From the NCBI GenBank assembly GCA_023409535.1, contig JAEYGZ010000046.1, positions 62,001 to 126,000 of the forward strand: a stretch of 64,000 nt of DNA. The letters run 5' to 3'. Below the pieces are notes generated by a model. The model had not been told where the DNA came from and searched no databases. It saw nothing but the letters and a program-made list of their open reading frames with translations. How positions within the stretch are numbered: the stretch's first letter is position 1; every line of letters begins with the position of its first letter. A program made the translations under genes and the position numbers. The stretch comes from Bacillota bacterium. Lineage in GTDB: Bacteria; Bacillota; Clostridia; Lachnospirales; Lachnospiraceae. Below, piece after piece: positions 15,743 to 24,537 of this stretch.

Positions 15743-17995
15743 TTGACGCAGGCATTTGAGCATATCATTGATATAATCTCTGCCATTATCATTATTTTTA
15801 TATTTCCTTTACTGTATTTTGGACAAAAACAGGATGCCTTGATACAGACTCTTGTATCGATAGACACCTCATCCTTCATGGAAGAAATCCGCGGAAAAGG
15901 ATACCTCACAGCAGATATGTATGATTCCTTTATGGGAGGCTTAGCAAAGACCGGACTGCTTTATGACGTTGATATGAAGCTGAAGCAGGAAATCAATGAG
16001 CCTGAATATCGGCTCCGTACATTGGATGAAGTAATCGATGAGCAGAACAATAATTTTACCGGCCCTAATGTATATCATTATTATCCGGTCAGTACAGAAA
16101 TCCCTGCCGTTACAGAGCCGGACAGCAGCGGACTTACGATGAATGATGAGACCAATGAAAGTGTTCTTGCGGGAGCAACTGGAACACCAGCAGCTCCGGG
16201 GCATGTCCATACCGCTGCCTGTTATGCAGGACACGTGCATACGGGAACGCAAACTTTTACCCATAGTCATACCCATACTGCCTCCTGTAGAAGGTATGAG
16301 AGTGCTATTATGTATGATGTGACCTGCAGAAGCTGCGGTCAATCATACCAATGGACGGCGGCAAGATATTATTGGGATAACGGCCTTAAGAACATATTTG
16401 TCGATACTTATGGCATAAACCAGTGCTTTAACTGCAACAGCAGAAGCATAATGGTATCTAACCCGATTTATGACTATGGATATTCGTGCTATTACACGAT
16501 TGATGAAAATGGGGATGGGTTTACTGATGAGGTTCCGGTTGGAGTATTAAAAATTTACCCGGGTTATTCTAATCCACAATCAGATGATAGAGTCACTTAT
16601 ACTTCGGGATGCTATACCTATCATAATTCAAAAACCTATGAAAGCTTATTAGAATATGCCCCATATACAGGTTATATTACAAACGGACCACAAGTATACA
16701 ATATGCTTGTACAGGCGCAATTTCGAGGCTTTTGTACAATACCACGGACCTATGTGATTAAATATTTATCAGATGAAGATGATCCAAACAGTTGGAGTAG
16801 GTATCTGGTATATACTGCGCAGTATTTACCAAATGGCTCAGTTCAATTTCTCTTCAGTTATTATTATGACAATGGATGGCCGGCAGGCAATCCTGGATTT
16901 CCAGCGGTTCTTGATGTAACAGGGTTGCAGAATATAAGTTTCAAATACGGTTTTAACGAGGCATGGCGTATCGCAACCGGCAGAACATACAGCACAGGTA
17001 CATGGGCAACTGTGGAAGTTGAATATAGTGGCAGCGTTCCAACTTGCGGCTTCGATCATTCTTTAGGTGTAGACCGGTGGATACCGACCTGCGGACAGGT
17101 GGAAGATAAAAGAATAGTGTGCAACCAAAAAGTAATTGGTATTGTTCCTACGCATCCGGAACAGGCAGTCTATACCGGCGAGCCTCTGATCACAACAGTT
17201 ACAGCAACCTACCTGGATGGATCTTCAAAAGTGGTTTTAGCAACAACAACATTCCAGACCGCGAATCCCGTAAGTGATAAGATGGTAACACTTGAATATA
17301 CAGATACTACAGGGCAAAAAGTAATCTGTACAATTAAAATAAGTGTCATTCCCAGAAGAAAGACCTGTGTAAACGGGCATACCTATAATCTCAATAATGA
17401 CGGATCGGATCCGGGGTGTCCGTACTGCAGGGCGTGGCTCCGTTCCCTTAGCATTACATTTCCGCCAACAAGCAGTATAACGATTTATAAAGGAACCTCT
17501 CTTGCGGATAACGGAATAGAGCTTCTCGCCACTTATATGGACGGGCATACAGAGAAAGTTATCTATGGATATGTCGATAATCTCGATCAGACTTATGTCG
17601 GTATCCAGTATGTAACAATAAGCTATAAGGGCAAAAATGTAACATTAACGGTTATCACAAAGAGAAACCTTACGCAATGCCCGGTATGTCACAGATTCTA
17701 TGAGTTATATCCGGATGGTACGGATCCTGGATGCCCCTATTGTGCTGCACATACTCCTATTTTCACCGGAAATGTCATGAGATACTACAACGAAAAGTAT
17801 ACTTATGAGATATTAAAAGAGCTTTATGAAGGAAGAGGTACCTTTTATTTCACAGACAAGGATTACTTAACATTTAAAATATCCAGCAGGGTTAAAGGTA
17901 CAGGCGGAAACCTGCTAAGTCATATATTTCATGACTTAGAGGACGATGGCATAGGGGTTATCAGCTCGGGCTATATCAGGGAAAACGGCAAATGA
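15743..17995 (+). CDS. Second giant TadE-like surface protein, shorter repeat array
   Basis: 750 residues, TTG start with GGGGAGGT 7 nt upstream, directly abutting the previous gene. It shares the N-terminus (one TM helix at about 11-28, then RGKGYLTADMYDSFMGGL and TGLLYDV) and the C-terminus (YTYEILKELYEGRGTFYF, KDYLTFKI) with its neighbour. A His-rich segment (PGHVHTAACYAGHVHTG, then FTHSHTHTASC) lies near residues 152-178. A CRSCG...CFNC pair follows (about residues 194-233). Two ribbon motifs, CVNGH...DPGCPYC at about residue 542 and CPVCH...DPGCPYC at about 646, alternate with Ig-like domains. Role inferred as for its neighbour: a non-pilin surface subunit. The family has no name known to me. 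Confidence 0.7.
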   Translation: MTQAFEHIIDIISAIIIIFIFPLLYFGQKQDALIQTLVSIDTSSFMEEIRGKGYLTADMYDSFMGGLAKTGLLYDVDMKLKQEINEPEYRLRTLDEVIDEQNNNFTGPNVYHYYPVSTEIPAVTEPDSSGLTMNDETNESVLAGATGTPAAPGHVHTAACYAGHVHTGTQTFTHSHTHTASCRRYESAIMYDVTCRSCGQSYQWTAARYYWDNGLKNIFVDTYGINQCFNCNSRSIMVSNPIYDYGYSCYYTIDENGDGFTDEVPVGVLKIYPGYSNPQSDDRVTYTSGCYTYHNSKTYESLLEYAPYTGYITNGPQVYNMLVQAQFRGFCTIPRTYVIKYLSDEDDPNSWSRYLVYTAQYLPNGSVQFLFSYYYDNGWPAGNPGFPAVLDVTGLQNISFKYGFNEAWRIATGRTYSTGTWATVEVEYSGSVPTCGFDHSLGVDRWIPTCGQVEDKRIVCNQKVIGIVPTHPEQAVYTGEPLITTVTATYLDGSSKVVLATTTFQTANPVSDKMVTLEYTDTTGQKVICTIKISVIPRRKTCVNGHTYNLNNDGSDPGCPYCRAWLRSLSITFPPTSSITIYKGTSLADNGIELLATYMDGHTEKVIYGYVDNLDQTYVGIQYVTISYKGKNVTLTVITKRNLTQCPVCHRFYELYPDGTDPGCPYCAAHTPIFTGNVMRYYNEKYTYEILKELYEGRGTFYFTDKDYLTFKISSRVKGTGGNLLSHIFHDLEDDGIGVISSGYIRENGK

Positions 17996-18019
17996 CTTTT
18001 TAAGGAGAGAGGAATACTG

Positions 18020-19084
18020 GTGAAGCTAACCCATCTTGCAATTATTTTTATGATTATCACTGTAGCCGTAATTATCTATATAGACATATACACGAATAAT
18101 CTAAACGCTGTAATTGAAAAAAGAGATCAGATTGATATTAATATTGATACGGCTATTGATGATGGAGTAACCAATCTGGCTGAAGTGGATGAAAAGAATA
18201 ATATCATTATCGATAGAGATAAAACAGTGAAGAGCTTCTTTATGTCTTTGTATTCAACCTTCGGTATTCTGTCTGATGCGGATAGCCAGACGGAGCTTAA
18301 TCTTTATGTACCGGTTATCGCAGTTAAAGAAGAGGACGGTTATTATATATTTTATAGTGACGAATATGTAAGAGCGGATGGTTTCACATATGCGGCAAAA
18401 CGATGGTCGGAGAAATATCCATATTATTATGAAGATGAAGATTTCATATACAGCTTTACATTGGGAGACGTGGTAACTTTATATGATAAGCATAATATTT
18501 TGGGTTCAGATCTGGATCAAAAGATATATAGGCTTGACTATCATGATTTTAAAATGAAAGCGGAATATGCAGCCTTCCGGGCAGCAAGGCCGGACAGCAT
18601 CTTTTTAAATGATGATATTTATGAGTTAACCAAAAAAAGTACTATCCTTGAATGCATAGAAGAAACTATGGCATATTATGTCAACAGACATAACCGGATT
18701 GCCATTCAGAACGGAATAACCTACAATTTCTCACTGCCTCCTCTAAGTGAGGACGGATGGACAAAAGATATTGCCAATGTGAGTATGTATGTAATATTCC
18801 AAGGATATCCGTATGGCAACCAGATTGATGAAGTTTATAACAGAGTTGCATCGGCAGGGGCAAAAATTACGAAACGGGATACCTATTACATAGAGCAAAA
18901 GGGGTGGTATCTGGTATATCATAAGGTGTCCTGTCCGGAGCTTCACAAAGACATAACAATTCTGAACGAAGAACCATATTATGATCCAATTGCTTGTATC
19001 AGGCAGGGAGCCTACCAATGTCCGGTATGTACCCCGAATGGAGTCTTTGCCCCGGATTATGATCCATTAGAGAATATATATTAA
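18020..19084 (+). CDS. TadE/TadG-like one-TM protein
   Basis: A 354-residue protein, GTG start behind GGAGAGAGG. It has a TM helix at about residues 4-24, then a helical stalk with many acidic residues, then an extracytoplasmic domain. The C-terminus contains a CPEL...YQCPVCTPNG cysteine pattern reminiscent of the ribbons in the two giant proteins. The opening (LTHLAIIFMIITVAVIIYID) and the position after two TadE-like genes suggest a pseudopilin-like minor subunit. It is the last clear gene of the operon; a weak 21-codon ORF and a terminator follow. Confidence 0.6.
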   Translation: MKLTHLAIIFMIITVAVIIYIDIYTNNLNAVIEKRDQIDINIDTAIDDGVTNLAEVDEKNNIIIDRDKTVKSFFMSLYSTFGILSDADSQTELNLYVPVIAVKEEDGYYIFYSDEYVRADGFTYAAKRWSEKYPYYYEDEDFIYSFTLGDVVTLYDKHNILGSDLDQKIYRLDYHDFKMKAEYAAFRAARPDSIFLNDDIYELTKKSTILECIEETMAYYVNRHNRIAIQNGITYNFSLPPLSEDGWTKDIANVSMYVIFQGYPYGNQIDEVYNRVASAGAKITKRDTYYIEQKGWYLVYHKVSCPELHKDITILNEEPYYDPIACIRQGAYQCPVCTPNGVFAPDYDPLENIY

Positions 19085-19097
19085 TGGAGAGTTATCT

Positions 19098-19163
19098 ATG
19101 AGTAATAGCAAACATTTATATCATAAAAGGTTGTTTATAGCAGATAGCTTATTGATGGTTTAG
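19098..19163 (+). CDS. Possible 21-residue peptide at the end of the pilus operon
   Basis: ATG with GGAGAG 7 nt upstream, 13 nt after the preceding stop, encoding MSNSKHLYHKRLFIADSLLM plus one residue. No homology recognised. The ribosome site is decent, but the ORF could be accidental or the stub of a lost gene. Confidence 0.25.
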   Translation: MSNSKHLYHKRLFIADSLLMV

Positions 19164-19207
19164 TAAAATAATATTATTGATAAAAATATCCATATAATGT
19201 ATAATAT

Positions 19208-19270
19208 CCTCATATGTTGTAATATTTTATGATATGAGGCAATAGCGTGGATATGTTATTGCCTTTTATT
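19208..19270 (+). terminator. Terminator with a competing upstream hairpin
   Basis: AGGCAATA (19237-19244) pairs with TATTGCCT (19257-19264), followed by TTTTATTATT. CCTCATAT (19208-19215) can pair instead with ATATGAGG (19232-19239), which would take 3 bases of the terminator stem. It ends the pilus operon. The remainder of the 372-nt gap (to 19456) shows no known riboswitch consensus, only AT-rich sequence and a GGAGG ribosome site before the next gene. Confidence 0.55.
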
Positions 19271-19456
19271 ATTACTTACGTGAAGGGATTAGTGTTATAC
19301 CGTTTTTGTTAAAGCAACTGTGGTGAAAAATATGTTTATATAATAGCTTCAGTGAACTGGAGTATTACATGGAGTGTAAAGGAAAGATGTAAGTAGGTCC
19401 CAATAAAATTGTTTTAATGTATACGGAAGAAAAAACATTGTACTGGAGGAAAGTTA

Positions 19457-20773
19457 ATGAAGAGCGCACGAATAATTATTTCAATTATGTTGGTATTATC
19501 AATATTAGTTACAACGATTAATGTAGTACCGATACAAATTGCTGAAGCAGCATCGCAATACATTACTGCTGAGGCTTTTGCAGAGAAGCTTGCTGTAGAA
19601 TTAAATCTTGCACCAGTATCCGGCAGCACATCCTCAGGATATGTAAATGCATTAATGGAAAACGGCATTATAAAGAGTGAGGATGTAGCAGAGTACAATA
19701 GCTATTTAACTCGTGGTGATGCTCTTGTATTCTTAAACCGCGCTGATGAATATTTATATGGCGACAATCTTTCTGAAAAATTGGTGCAGCTTACAATAGA
19801 TAAGCGTATTTCTGATATTAATAATATTAAAGCAGAAAAGAGAACCGATGTAGCAAAGGCATATCTCAAGGGTTATATGAAGGGTTATTCTAACGGAGAT
19901 TGGTCCACGGATCGTAACATGAAGGTCACATCCAAGATAACAAAAGATGGTGCATTAAGTATCTTAAAGATGATTCACAATCCATCTCTAAGGGCTAAAA
20001 TCAGTCCGGATGGTCAGCTGATTAGAACTACGAATCTTCCTTATTCATATGAGAAATTTCCTTACATACTGGCAAGCTATCCGAATGAGTATTATGATTG
20101 GAAGTTGTATTATGAATTAAGTAAGGGTTATATATCTAATGGAATATTTCATGAATATAAAAATCTTGTAGATTATGCAGCACCTGTTGATAGTGGCCAG
20201 ATAACACCGCCAGAGGACATGACGCAGTATGACATGGCAGAGATTAAGGAAAAATATTTGGGTTCATGGGTGGACAAAGTACAGAAGCATCTTGAACTTG
20301 TATTTAGTGTAAATTATAAGACAATTAATGATGACTGGGCTGAAGCAGTACTGAAAACAGATTATTCTTATAGACAACATATTGAGGATCAGACACGGGA
20401 TAGGTTAAAAGATTATATGAAAAAAATGAAGGATAATAAAACTATTGTGGAATTTGATAGAATCAATGTGGATCCTTCATCACTGTATTATTTCCACGAT
20501 CAATTTTATCTTAGAGCATATATAAAATATCGTGTCGTATCTTCTAAAGTAGTCAAATTCGATACAAAAACTCATATTAATGAAAAGCCGTACAAGAATA
20601 TACTGTGGACTCGGGATGTTAATGTGGATTTTGTTGACCTAAATATTGGGGAGTGGAGAGAGTGTGGTTTTGATGTAAGTATTGCAGGTTACACCCAAAA
20701 TTTAAATGACATGGGGGTTTCTTTTGCACTACTTAATGAATACCGCTGCAAGCAGTATCCAATATTAGAATAA
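19457..20773 (+). CDS. Secreted SLH-like surface protein
   Basis: 438 residues. A signal peptide at about 1-32 ends AEAASQ. Residues about 35-195 show repeats of the S-layer-homology type: ITAEAFAEKLAVELNL, LTRGDALVFLNRADEYLYG and KRTDVAKAYLKGYMKGYSNG, the last resembling the [YF]-xxGYxxG turn of SLH repeats. SLH domains bind pyruvylated cell-wall polymers. The rest (about 200-438) is an unrecognised, Tyr-rich domain. It lies just downstream of the Tad-like operon on the same strand, with its own leader, so it may be a wall anchor for the same surface structure. The SLH call is moderate because the repeats are diverged. Confidence 0.6.
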   Translation: MKSARIIISIMLVLSILVTTINVVPIQIAEAASQYITAEAFAEKLAVELNLAPVSGSTSSGYVNALMENGIIKSEDVAEYNSYLTRGDALVFLNRADEYLYGDNLSEKLVQLTIDKRISDINNIKAEKRTDVAKAYLKGYMKGYSNGDWSTDRNMKVTSKITKDGALSILKMIHNPSLRAKISPDGQLIRTTNLPYSYEKFPYILASYPNEYYDWKLYYELSKGYISNGIFHEYKNLVDYAAPVDSGQITPPEDMTQYDMAEIKEKYLGSWVDKVQKHLELVFSVNYKTINDDWAEAVLKTDYSYRQHIEDQTRDRLKDYMKKMKDNKTIVEFDRINVDPSSLYYFHDQFYLRAYIKYRVVSSKVVKFDTKTHINEKPYKNILWTRDVNVDFVDLNIGEWRECGFDVSIAGYTQNLNDMGVSFALLNEYRCKQYPILE

Positions 20774-20807
20774 AATTCAATTTTATATAACCTAAAAGGA
20801 TAATTTT

Positions 20808-23800
20808 ATGAAAGATAATAGAGAAAAGGGTATGTTTAGAGTCATAGTCTGTTTGTTATTAATATGCATCATCGTATTTTGCAATATAGCATCTTTTAAT
20901 ACTAAAGTAGTTCAGGCTACGTGGGTTGAGCTAAATGGCATACCAAATGGGATACAGTATGCCGAGGTTTACCCAAATGTTATTATTCAGGTAGGTGAAC
21001 ATAGTGCAGCAAATGATGATATAGTACGTTATAAAACCGACGGATATTATATGAGTTTGAATCCTATTAATACTGGAAAAATGATAAATGAAGGAGGAAA
21101 TATATCAATAGAGAAAAAATTTATTGATGTTGAAATTACTGATGAACAGATCATTGGAAATACAAAACGAACCACCTATGAGATTAAAAAGAAAAACTTC
21201 ATGAAAGCCGTCACTGCACTAGGTATTACAGGTGAAGCATTAAAGGCTGGCCCCATGACAGTTTACATGAGTAATGTCTTTGATATTGTAAAAGGTTCGA
21301 ATGATGCTATATACAACGGCAAGAATAATATATTCGGTTATCAGGAGATGCTGGCGCAAGCAGGGTGGAGCGCTGATACGATAGAATATTTGAAAGGTTA
21401 TTATAATTTCAGATACATCCTATCTCCAATAACATATAAATTAGAAATCCGCCCGGTATATATGGATGGAAGCACTCCCAAACCCATCACAGGAGCTAAG
21501 AACAGCTCCGGCAATAATATATCTGAAGTTCTAGAATCTAAGCAAATCATTGAAACCGAAAAAATCTCTTATTTTCTATCTAGCTCGAATCGAACCTTAA
21601 TCAAGGGTGAATCCAAATACAAATACAAGAATTGGTACTATGAATATACACAGGAGAACGGAGGGAAAAAGAAAACTTCACCATCCTCAGGTTCCATTGA
21701 ATTTGAAGCACCGGCAGCAAAGGAAGATTCCACGTTAATAGTATACTTAGTCTATGAACCCCAAGATGCACCTGTTACACCCACACCACCATCAAATGAG
21801 GAACCTGACCCAGAACTTCCTCCGGAGGTTGTAGTGCCTGAACCGGAAGCCCATACTATGGAGTTTACTGAGGTACTAAATACTGGTGCAATTAAAGCTG
21901 ATGTCAGGGGAATAGAAAGGTTTGTGGCATCACTTGGAGTACCCACAACAGAAAGCTTATATACGCAGGTATTTGCTAAGAAATATCTCTTGGGATATAC
22001 TTTCGTAAAAAAAGTCGGAATCAAGTATTATCCGGTGAAGGTTACTAAGAATTATATTCTGCAATGGTCGTCAGCCACACCTGAAGAAGCCGGTGGGGGG
22101 AAGCCAATCACGGAGACTGTTCCTGTGACACAAGAAGTTACCGTTGCACGGGCATTCGGTTATTGGGAGATAGAGCAGTTGGAGGTATATAAGATAGGCA
22201 GTGCCACAGTGTATAACTATGCTCTACCGAATGGAAGTGTTACTATGATGCCAAATTACAGTTATTATTCACCGCCTTCGGTAAATGTAACTCATTCCTC
22301 AAACGAAAGCGATCATATAATTCCTCCAGCTGAGGCAGCAACAGGAATTACGCTTCCTTCGGAAACGTTAGCTGCATCCGGTGAAAATGAAACTGTTCGG
22401 CCGAGTATCCCGAGAGAGGACTTTACCTTGGAAGCATATGAACTTACAGGTATGGCAAAGGTTAAAAGCGATTATCTAAGTTTTAACGGCGCCACGGTTA
22501 TCAGTAACGTAATAACAGATACGGAAGCTCCTAATATAAATCTAAGCGTTATTCCCCAATGCTATGAAGATGTCAATAGTAATGTTCTATACAGCTCTGG
22601 CAACATCATTGATGCCACAAAGAAGAATGGTAATTATCCTTCGCATGGTTCGGTCGCATATACGCAAATCGCTAAAATCAATTCTTATCGTTCAGATAAT
22701 CCCCAATATCCCATTGAAGGACTAAATAATGTAACAATACATACCCCTGTAGTATGTAATCCTGTGATAACAGCAAATAATGACAAATATGTACAGCTTA
22801 TTAATCCAACGGTTAATTGCACGCAGCTGGTTCTGGATCCGGATGACAGATTATCGGATTTTACGGTATATATATCAAATACAGGCTTACACAGTAATAA
22901 GCAGGGATATTATACAAGGGATTTTTCAAGATCCTTGCGTGATCCTAATATATCATATATATCCATGGCAAATAATCTTCTAAAGAATCAGGTGAAATTC
23001 CCCTTTGATGTATATATTGATAAGGGAACAGCATATAACAGCGCAGATGATGAATTTATTAAAGAAAATACTTGGATTACCATTGACCGGAGTACTCCAA
23101 GATTCTATCTTCCCATGACTGTAAATGAAGGTGTTTATACGGTCACTTTCCGCACTATAGCAGTGAATGGAGAACCATTTATCAATAATACCGAAGAATT
23201 TGCCAATACTCAGCTTAATAATTATGTGGCTACCAATAACCTTCAAGTTGAAGTATCTGGTCGCATCTATGGTCTTAATATCTACGATATTTCTGATTAT
23301 CCTTTATGGGAGGAACCTTTCAGAGTCCGGAAATCAATGGACTTAAAAAAGGATAGAGGAGGGTATACAGACGGTACCAGTCTGCCTGGTTATAATGCCG
23401 ATAGGTATTATAATTATACCGTGGGAATGAATGACCAGTATGGAAATGACACCGGCAGGAATAATAAATACACCTTCCCACTGGTGGACGGCAGCCATCC
23501 GAAATTTAAAAATGCAGGTATACTTAAAACAGGATATTTATTCAAGTTTTCTCTTGAGACTACCGGAAATATGTTCTCAGATTCAAATCTGGTAACAATA
23601 AAGCAAAGCTTTTACTATGTGGACAAGGATGGCAAGAACAGACAGGCGGTGGACTTGTATTATACGGAGAATATCAGCGGCAAGACAAGGGATTTGGTTA
23701 AAATAGGCTCTTCCCTGGATCAAATTAATCTTAAGACATATAGTACCGGAGATATCCATCTTGGAATACCGGTGACAGAATTAAAGCAAACGGCCAAGCT

Positions 23801-24353
23801 AAGAGGCGAAAAATATGGAACCTTCATTGACCAATATGCCCCCATGTTCAATTTTTCATATATACGCCTTAATAATCCGTTTAGGACGTATACGAATAAT
23901 GCATACTTAAACAAAATAAAATCCTATTCCTCATATTCGGCAGTTAAGGCAGATAACATATCTGAAGTTGATATATTAAAGCGTATGCAGCGATGGTACG
24001 GACAGTATTATGTACCCAATGAAGTATATATTGCACCTAGGGGTTATGATGTTCTGGGTTATTCGGATAAATATGGTATAGATCATGAGGAGGGCTTTTG
24101 GCTCAGGGAAGGATATATTATCGTCAATTTTACGATTGAGACCGTAGGTGAAGACAGTACAAGAAGGTTAAGTTATATTAATGCAACAAACTTTCAAAAT
24201 AATAATCAATGCAGTATGTGGCTTATGGAGGGACCGGTGCTCACTAAAGAAAGCTTCAAGGGGCCGGCATTTAATTTCTATGCAGGCGATATTATGATTT
24301 ATCACGCAAATAAGCGTATGACAGAGGATTATAAGACGGGTGCCGCTTACTAA
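20808..24353 (+). CDS. Very large secreted protein of unknown family
   Basis: 1181 residues with a signal peptide (TM-like residues 11-27, probable cleavage after VVQA near residue 38). No catalytic motif is visible. A Pro/Glu-rich linker at about residues 323-346 (TPTPPSNEEPDPELPPEVVV) separates an N-terminal domain with a Lys/Tyr-rich surface from a long beta-rich C-terminal part. There is no LPXTG sorting signal and no C-terminal TM helix, so retention would have to be by binding. It follows the SLH-like gene by 34 nt and is almost certainly co-transcribed. An adhesin or matrix protein of the same surface system is the most economical guess, not a demonstrated function. Confidence 0.6.
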   Translation: MKDNREKGMFRVIVCLLLICIIVFCNIASFNTKVVQATWVELNGIPNGIQYAEVYPNVIIQVGEHSAANDDIVRYKTDGYYMSLNPINTGKMINEGGNISIEKKFIDVEITDEQIIGNTKRTTYEIKKKNFMKAVTALGITGEALKAGPMTVYMSNVFDIVKGSNDAIYNGKNNIFGYQEMLAQAGWSADTIEYLKGYYNFRYILSPITYKLEIRPVYMDGSTPKPITGAKNSSGNNISEVLESKQIIETEKISYFLSSSNRTLIKGESKYKYKNWYYEYTQENGGKKKTSPSSGSIEFEAPAAKEDSTLIVYLVYEPQDAPVTPTPPSNEEPDPELPPEVVVPEPEAHTMEFTEVLNTGAIKADVRGIERFVASLGVPTTESLYTQVFAKKYLLGYTFVKKVGIKYYPVKVTKNYILQWSSATPEEAGGGKPITETVPVTQEVTVARAFGYWEIEQLEVYKIGSATVYNYALPNGSVTMMPNYSYYSPPSVNVTHSSNESDHIIPPAEAATGITLPSETLAASGENETVRPSIPREDFTLEAYELTGMAKVKSDYLSFNGATVISNVITDTEAPNINLSVIPQCYEDVNSNVLYSSGNIIDATKKNGNYPSHGSVAYTQIAKINSYRSDNPQYPIEGLNNVTIHTPVVCNPVITANNDKYVQLINPTVNCTQLVLDPDDRLSDFTVYISNTGLHSNKQGYYTRDFSRSLRDPNISYISMANNLLKNQVKFPFDVYIDKGTAYNSADDEFIKENTWITIDRSTPRFYLPMTVNEGVYTVTFRTIAVNGEPFINNTEEFANTQLNNYVATNNLQVEVSGRIYGLNIYDISDYPLWEEPFRVRKSMDLKKDRGGYTDGTSLPGYNADRYYNYTVGMNDQYGNDTGRNNKYTFPLVDGSHPKFKNAGILKTGYLFKFSLETTGNMFSDSNLVTIKQSFYYVDKDGKNRQAVDLYYTENISGKTRDLVKIGSSLDQINLKTYSTGDIHLGIPVTELKQTAKLRGEKYGTFIDQYAPMFNFSYIRLNNPFRTYTNNAYLNKIKSYSSYSAVKADNISEVDILKRMQRWYGQYYVPNEVYIAPRGYDVLGYSDKYGIDHEEGFWLREGYIIVNFTIETVGEDSTRRLSYINATNFQNNNQCSMWLMEGPVLTKESFKGPAFNFYAGDIMIYHANKRMTEDYKTGAAY

Positions 24354-24460
24354 ATTTTGATTTTTGTATTAAGGCGATGTGTATCATGAGTAATTTAATA
24401 ATTGAATTAAACTGAAGGTTTACAAAATAATATTATACATTTTTTCATTTGTTCACAACA

Positions 24461-24488
24461 TTGCCACTGTATTATGATTTGGTACAAT
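24461..24488 (+). promoter_or_regulatory. Promoter of the GH3 gene
   Basis: TTGCCA (24461-24466), 16-nt spacer, TACAAT (24483-24488), 49 nt before the ATG at 24538. No operator-like palindrome was noticed in the 184-nt gap. Confidence 0.5.
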
Positions 24489-24537
24489 AGAGATAGCAAG
24501 TCCCGTAAACGATTTTTATTTTGTAAAGGAGAAGGTT

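Noticed and set aside
14846..17760. Ribosomal or transcription-factor zinc ribbons as the origin of the DPGCPxC motifs
   Set aside because: They sit in proteins with an N-terminal TM helix and extracellular Ig-like domains, repeated at a fixed period, so a nucleic-acid role is unlikely.
1947..19084. Conjugative type IV secretion system or integrative element
   Set aside because: No relaxase, coupling protein, integrase or attachment repeats; the ATPase and platform order is Tad-like.
19085..19456. c-di-GMP riboswitch upstream of the SLH-like gene
   Set aside because: The conserved GEMM-I core and tetraloop-receptor sequences are not present; only a terminator with a competing stem was seen.
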